Assembly (NCBI GenBank): GCA_034660695.1 | Contig: JAYEJS010000038.1 | Coordinates: 1-42,365, forward strand | Direction of reading: 5' to 3' | DNA: 42,365 bases | Source: Candidatus Thermoplasmatota archaeon | GTDB lineage: Archaea; Thermoplasmatota; E2; UBA202; DSCA01 | Part shown: one piece after another, positions 38,838 through 42,365 of the stretch | Numbering within the stretch: the first letter of the stretch is position 1 | Layout: every line of letters begins with the position of its first letter | Made by a program: the position numbers and the translations under genes | Notes under the pieces: generated by a model | Seen by the model: only the letters and a program-made list of their open reading frames with translations | Told to the model about the DNA's origin: nothing | Databases searched by the model: none

Positions 38838-41579
38838 CTAAAAGCCCTGCCTTTCATTGATCGCTGCCTGCGCCGCTGCGAGGCATGCCACAGGCACCCT
38901 GAACGGGGAACAACTGACATAGTCCACGCCTATCTTATGGAATATATGGATGGAATAGGGATCACCGCCATGTTCGCCGCACACCCCTATTTTCAAGTCA
39001 GGCCTGGTTTTCTTGCCCCATTCCATTGCAATCTGCATTAATCTTACAACGCCTTTCCGGTCTATGGTAGAGAAAGGATTGTCCTGGAGAATTTTTCTTT
39101 TGGTATAGAGGGGTAAAAATTTCTTTTCTGCATCCTCCCTGCTGAAACTGAACGTAGCCTGTGAGAGGTCATTTGTCCCGAAACTGAAAAATTCGGCAAT
39201 TTCCGAAAATTTTCCCGCCCTCATGCAGGCCCTCACCACTTCTATCATTGTTCCGAATTTCAGAGGGACTTTTACGTTACACTCCTTTTTCCCCTCCCGT
39301 GCAATTTTTTTCACCCTTTTAAAAACCCATTTTAGTTCCTGTGCCGTGCAGACCTGTGGCACCATCAATTCGGGATGAACATCTACGCCTTCTTTGATAA
39401 GCTCTGCCGATGCCTCGTACAGAGCCCGAATTTGCATGTCATATATCTCCGGGTATGTGATACCGAGCCTTACCCCCCTGTGACCGAGCATCGGGTTCAC
39501 TTCCTCTAAAGAACGGACTTTTTTGAGCAGGTCGGTTTTTTCCTGTATCAATTTTTTGCTGAGTATATGGTATTTCTCCTTTGTCAGTTCTTCAATAAAT
39601 TTTTCGGTCAGCGGCAAGTGGAGTTTCGGATCAAGCAATTTCGATATGTCCGGAATGTCCTGCAATGAATTTACGGCAGCATCAAAATTTTTCAGGTATG
39701 ACAGTTCACGTGAAATCTCTTCTGTTGACGGAAGAAATTCGTGAAGGGGAATGTCAAGAAGACGTATGGTGACCGGAAGCGATTGCATGGCGCGGAGTAT
39801 ATCCTTAAAATCATTTTTCTGCATGGGAAGCAATTTATTCAGGGCTTTCATCCTCTCTTCCCTATTTTCTGCCAGAATCATATTCCTTACAATTGGAAGG
39901 CGGTCCGGTGCATTGAACATTCTCTCAGTCCTGCACAACCCGATTCCCTTTGCTCCCTGCTTTCTTGCCAGTTCCGCCCCATCCACCGTATCCGTATTTG
40001 CCCTCACATCTACCTTTTTTACCCCGTCAGCCCATGAAAGTAGTGCGTCTGTTTCCGCCGTGAATTTTGGGGGTACAAGCGAGACAGAACCTTTGATAAC
40101 TGCCCCTGCCGATCCGTCTATGGTAAGGATGTCACCCTCTTTCAGTGTTACGTTTCCTATCCTGCACCGATTTTTTTTCTCGTCAATTACAAGGGCTTTA
40201 CATCCGCTCACGCACGGTTTTCCCAGTCCGCGGGCGACGACTGCCGCATGACTTGTTATCCCCCCACGGGCAGTCAATACTCCCTGGGCTGCGGTGATGC
40301 CATGAATGTCATCAGGTGTTGTTTCCTCCCTTACAAGCAATACCTTCTTTCCCTTTTTACCCAGTAAAGATGCTTTTTCCGGGTCAAATACGATTTCGCC
40401 AGAGGCTGCCCCGGGCGACGCATCCAGTCCCTTTGCAATTATTTCATATTTCTCCTTGGGGCCTACTACAGGATGGAGAATTTTTTCAATGTCATCAGTA
40501 CTGACTCTCATCAACGCTTCTTCCTTTGTTATCAGTTTTTCCTTTACCATATCCACGGCTATTTTTATGGCTGCCATGGCCGTTCTTTTTCCTGTCCTAG
40601 TTTGTAAAAGGTACAGTTTTCCTTGCTGTATGGTGAATTCCATATCCTGTATATCCTTGTAATGCCTTTCGAGCTTATCTGAAATTTTTAACAGCTCGTC
40701 ATATAATTTTGGAAAAACATTTTTGAGCATTTTTACTGGCTGTGGCGTTCTTTTTCCGGAAACGATATCCTCTCCCTGGGCATTCATCAAAAATTCACCG
40801 TATAGTTCTTTTTCTCCGGTTGCCGGATTTCTTGTAAATGCAACTCCCGTACCCGATTTGTCGTCTAAATTTCCAAAAACCATTGTCTGCACAACAACCG
40901 CCGTACCCACATCATCGGGCAGGCCCTTATATTTTCTGTAGTTTCTTGCTCTTTTGTTATTCCACGAGTTGAAGACTGCCTCGATCGCCATAAAGAGCTG
41001 TTTTTTCGGGTCATCAGGAATTGACGCAATTTTTTTGTATTCGGTAACGACCTTTTTTAACCCTTCTGTAGAAATATCCTGGTCCGTTTTTGCCCTTTCA
41101 CGCTCTTTCTCTTTTTTTAGAACATCGTCAAATTTTTTTTCTTCTATGCCCAGAACGACGTTTCCAAACATCTGGATGAAGCGGCGGTAGGTGTCATATG
41201 CAAACCATTCGTTATTGCTTTGTTTTGAAAGCCCTTCAACACTTTTGCCATTTAACCCTAAATTGAGAATCGTGTCCATCATGCCCGGCATTGAGATGGG
41301 CGCTCCAGAACGAATGGAAACGAGAAGGGGATTTGCAGCACTGCCAAACTTCCTTTCGGTTTTTCTTTCCAGTGCCTTCAAAGCCGATAAAATTTCTTTT
41401 TGCAACGAATCGGGAATCTTCCTTTTTTTAAGGTAATCAGTACAAGCCTTTGTTGTAATAATGAAGCCAGGCGGAACGGAAATGCCGATACTGCTCATCT
41501 CTCCGAGCTGTGCCCCTTTATTGCCAACAATGCTTTTCATTTCCTTTTTTGCTTCTTCAAATGCATATACCTGTTTCAT
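38838..41579 (-). CDS. ppdK: Pyruvate, phosphate dikinase
   Basis: A 913-residue enzyme that interconverts pyruvate, ATP and phosphate with phosphoenolpyruvate, AMP and pyrophosphate. Domains in order: ATP-grasp nucleotide-binding (KGAQLGEMSSIG near residue 22; SGAPISMPGMMDTILNLG), the swivelling phosphohistidine domain with GGITSHAAVVARGLG near residue 445, and the PEP/pyruvate TIM barrel with GLCRTERMF, PMLGHRGVRLG and the catalytic GVCGEHGGDP. Bacterial-like full length. ATG 41579 is preferred to an upstream TTG at 41603; a TATA-like TTTTATATAG lies around 41608-41617. With GpmI it allows carbon flow between pyruvate and the trioses in either direction. Confidence 0.96.
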   Translation of the reverse strand: MKQVYAFEEAKKEMKSIVGNKGAQLGEMSSIGISVPPGFIITTKACTDYLKKRKIPDSLQKEILSALKALERKTERKFGSAANPLLVSIRSGAPISMPGMMDTILNLGLNGKSVEGLSKQSNNEWFAYDTYRRFIQMFGNVVLGIEEKKFDDVLKKEKERERAKTDQDISTEGLKKVVTEYKKIASIPDDPKKQLFMAIEAVFNSWNNKRARNYRKYKGLPDDVGTAVVVQTMVFGNLDDKSGTGVAFTRNPATGEKELYGEFLMNAQGEDIVSGKRTPQPVKMLKNVFPKLYDELLKISDKLERHYKDIQDMEFTIQQGKLYLLQTRTGKRTAMAAIKIAVDMVKEKLITKEEALMRVSTDDIEKILHPVVGPKEKYEIIAKGLDASPGAASGEIVFDPEKASLLGKKGKKVLLVREETTPDDIHGITAAQGVLTARGGITSHAAVVARGLGKPCVSGCKALVIDEKKNRCRIGNVTLKEGDILTIDGSAGAVIKGSVSLVPPKFTAETDALLSWADGVKKVDVRANTDTVDGAELARKQGAKGIGLCRTERMFNAPDRLPIVRNMILAENREERMKALNKLLPMQKNDFKDILRAMQSLPVTIRLLDIPLHEFLPSTEEISRELSYLKNFDAAVNSLQDIPDISKLLDPKLHLPLTEKFIEELTKEKYHILSKKLIQEKTDLLKKVRSLEEVNPMLGHRGVRLGITYPEIYDMQIRALYEASAELIKEGVDVHPELMVPQVCTAQELKWVFKRVKKIAREGKKECNVKVPLKFGTMIEVVRACMRAGKFSEIAEFFSFGTNDLSQATFSFSREDAEKKFLPLYTKRKILQDNPFSTIDRKGVVRLMQIAMEWGKKTRPDLKIGVCGEHGGDPYSIHIFHKIGVDYVSCSPFRVPVACLAAAQAAINERQGF

Positions 41580-41859
41580 TTTGTGCCACTTTCCGAGAAT
41601 CAAGCAACTATATAAAATGATTTATATGTTTTTCGGTCGTGTCACAGATTTTGCAAGCCATCCCATGACGGTGCTGTTGCTCTCCTGGATTTGCGCCTGC
41701 ATTGAAAGGAAAATACGCTCGTGAATAAAGATTTTTTGTTAGACAAAAGGACGGCTTATCTGCAAATGTAATTGTGTATGTAGTTGGATATGCAGAGATA
41801 TACGTACCTATGAATGGAGTTTTATCAACAAAGTAAAGATTTATTTTTGGTGAAAAAAA

Positions 41860-42069
41860 ATGGAAAGAATAAAAACAAAAATTTTGGTTATGTTGTGTAT
41901 AGCCCTATTTCTACCAATAGCAATCCCACCAGCAAAAGCTGCTTCACCCGTTTATTTGGCTGTAGCTGTATACAACGTGAGCGATGACGAGGGCGATTAT
42001 TGGCCGGAGAGTGTTACATACAATCTCGCCAAAGCGATAGAACAAACCCCCATGTTTACAGTTAATTAG
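41860..42069 (+). pseudogene. Exported-protein gene truncated by the right repeat arm
   Basis: Seventy codons starting with a clear signal peptide (residues 1-27, ending IPPAKA) and followed by a mature N-terminus with SPVYLAVAVYNVSDDEGDYW. GGTGA at 41849-41853 serves as SD. The stop TAG occupies 42067-42069, exactly the first three bases of the repeat arm, so the frame ends because foreign sequence begins. The rest of the gene is not in the window. The 280-bp gap upstream, to ppdK, shows divergent TATA-like sequence near 41610 but no gene I can support. Confidence 0.7.
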
Positions 42070-42191
42070 TCTCTACGAATAGGAATTTTTCCTGAAAAAT
42101 TTCGACATTTTTTATAAAGAGCAATGTCTTATCTCTTGGAGTGGGATGAGATGACACTTTATGAATTTGGACAAAAAATTCGCAAAGCCAT
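42067..42191 (+). repeat. Right arm of the 125-bp perfect inverted repeat
   Basis: Exact reverse complement of 1-125. Its outer boundary coincides with the premature end of the exported-protein gene at 42069, which supports insertion of an element whose end begins TAGTCTCTACG. Whether the identity goes past 42191 is unknown, because the other copy leaves the window there. Confidence 0.85.
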
Positions 42192-42306
42192 AAAGGGAAA
42201 TTACTGCAACCTTATTGAAAAGTTCGTTACCTTTGATCTTCCAGACGATCCAAAATATTCCGAGAAAGAGACCATTCACCTGTTCTCGACTACAGGAGTG
42301 AAATAG
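42124..42306 (+). CDS. Short reading frame of the repeat element (possible transposase N-terminus)
   Basis: Sixty codons, MSYLLEWDEMTLYEFGQKIR and onwards, with a segment DDPKYSEKETIHLFSTTG that is reminiscent of the N-terminal region of some archaeal DDE transposases; I cannot name a family. ATG 42154 is a second possible start. The first 23 codons are repeated on the minus strand at 69-1. The frame stops at 42306 and the remaining 59 bases show no continuation, so the element may be a decayed or miniature copy. Low confidence in function, good confidence that it is a repeated unit. Confidence 0.45.
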   Translation: MSYLLEWDEMTLYEFGQKIRKAIKGNYCNLIEKFVTFDLPDDPKYSEKETIHLFSTTGVK

Positions 42307-42365
42307 GGGGGTGTTGTGAGGGTTCTGGAAATGAAAAAAAGCCCCTAAAAGTAAAAAAATGCCCG

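Noticed and set aside
41628-41726. 32-codon frame MFFGRVTDFASHPMTV after a TATA-like sequence
   Set aside because: Too short, no recognisable family or SD, and the TATA-like sequence is better explained as the ppdK promoter.
41734-41835. Frame fragment reading KDGLSANVIVYVVGYAEIYV, looking like a protein C-terminus
   Set aside because: It has no start codon and is short enough to be chance; no homologous family comes to mind.

Overview
The window is archaeal, most likely from a Thermoplasmatota-like euryarchaeon. Evidence: RNA polymerase with an undivided B subunit but split A' and A'' subunits, Sec61-beta, aPelota, Nop5, a CCA-less tRNA-Lys with an insertion in its T-loop, L30e and archaeal NusA. 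TATA-like boxes lie about 25 nt upstream of many start codons. First genes of units tend to look leaderless, whereas internal genes carry Shine-Dalgarno (SD) sequences. The exact lineage is an inference; no rRNA is present.

Layout. 1-125 is one arm of a perfect 125-bp inverted repeat whose partner is 42067-42191. 281-384 is tRNA-Lys(UUU). 433-9678 is the RNA polymerase operon rpoH-rpoB-rpoA1-rpoA2-rpl30e-nusA, followed by a Mut7-C RNase-like gene where rps12 would usually stand. RpoA'' has an extra N-terminal region of about 200 residues with helix-hairpin-helix motifs. 9705-16849 holds ileS (-), a membrane-anchored protein (+), an overlapping rqcH-pelA ribosome-rescue pair (-) and a MazG-like pyrophosphohydrolase (+). 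A 68-bp-period tandem repeat with hairpins follows.

16994-22462 is an exported-protein region: a C45-like Ntn hydrolase fused to a PQQ-type propeller with a C-terminal membrane anchor, a secreted seven-repeat propeller, a YiiX-like permuted papain-fold protein, and a small ribbon-helix-helix regulator preceded by a palindromic operator. 22520-26443 holds nop5 and pyrD (divergent, 30-bp symmetric promoter), a candidate small RNA, the 53-residue Sec61-beta gene, folD and a site-2-protease-like M50 protein. 26440-28151 is feoB with a one-base frameshift near its start and a DtxR-type operator in its promoter. 28247-35242 encodes a surface protein of about 2330 residues, interrupted by an in-frame TAA after codon 52. 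35266-41579 holds gpmI, a methyltransferase remnant, lemA-htpX and ppdK. The right end has an exported-protein gene cut off exactly where the second repeat arm begins.

The genes form three themes: information processing (transcription, tRNA charging, ribosome rescue, snoRNP), central metabolism (pyrimidine, folate and glycolysis/gluconeogenesis steps, iron uptake) and a large investment in exported, glycosylation-prone, repeat-rich cell-surface proteins. The best leads are the T-loop-split tRNA, the HhH-extended RpoA'', the rqcH-pelA operon, the candidate RNA at 24481-24599, the hydrolase-propeller fusion and the terminal inverted repeat.
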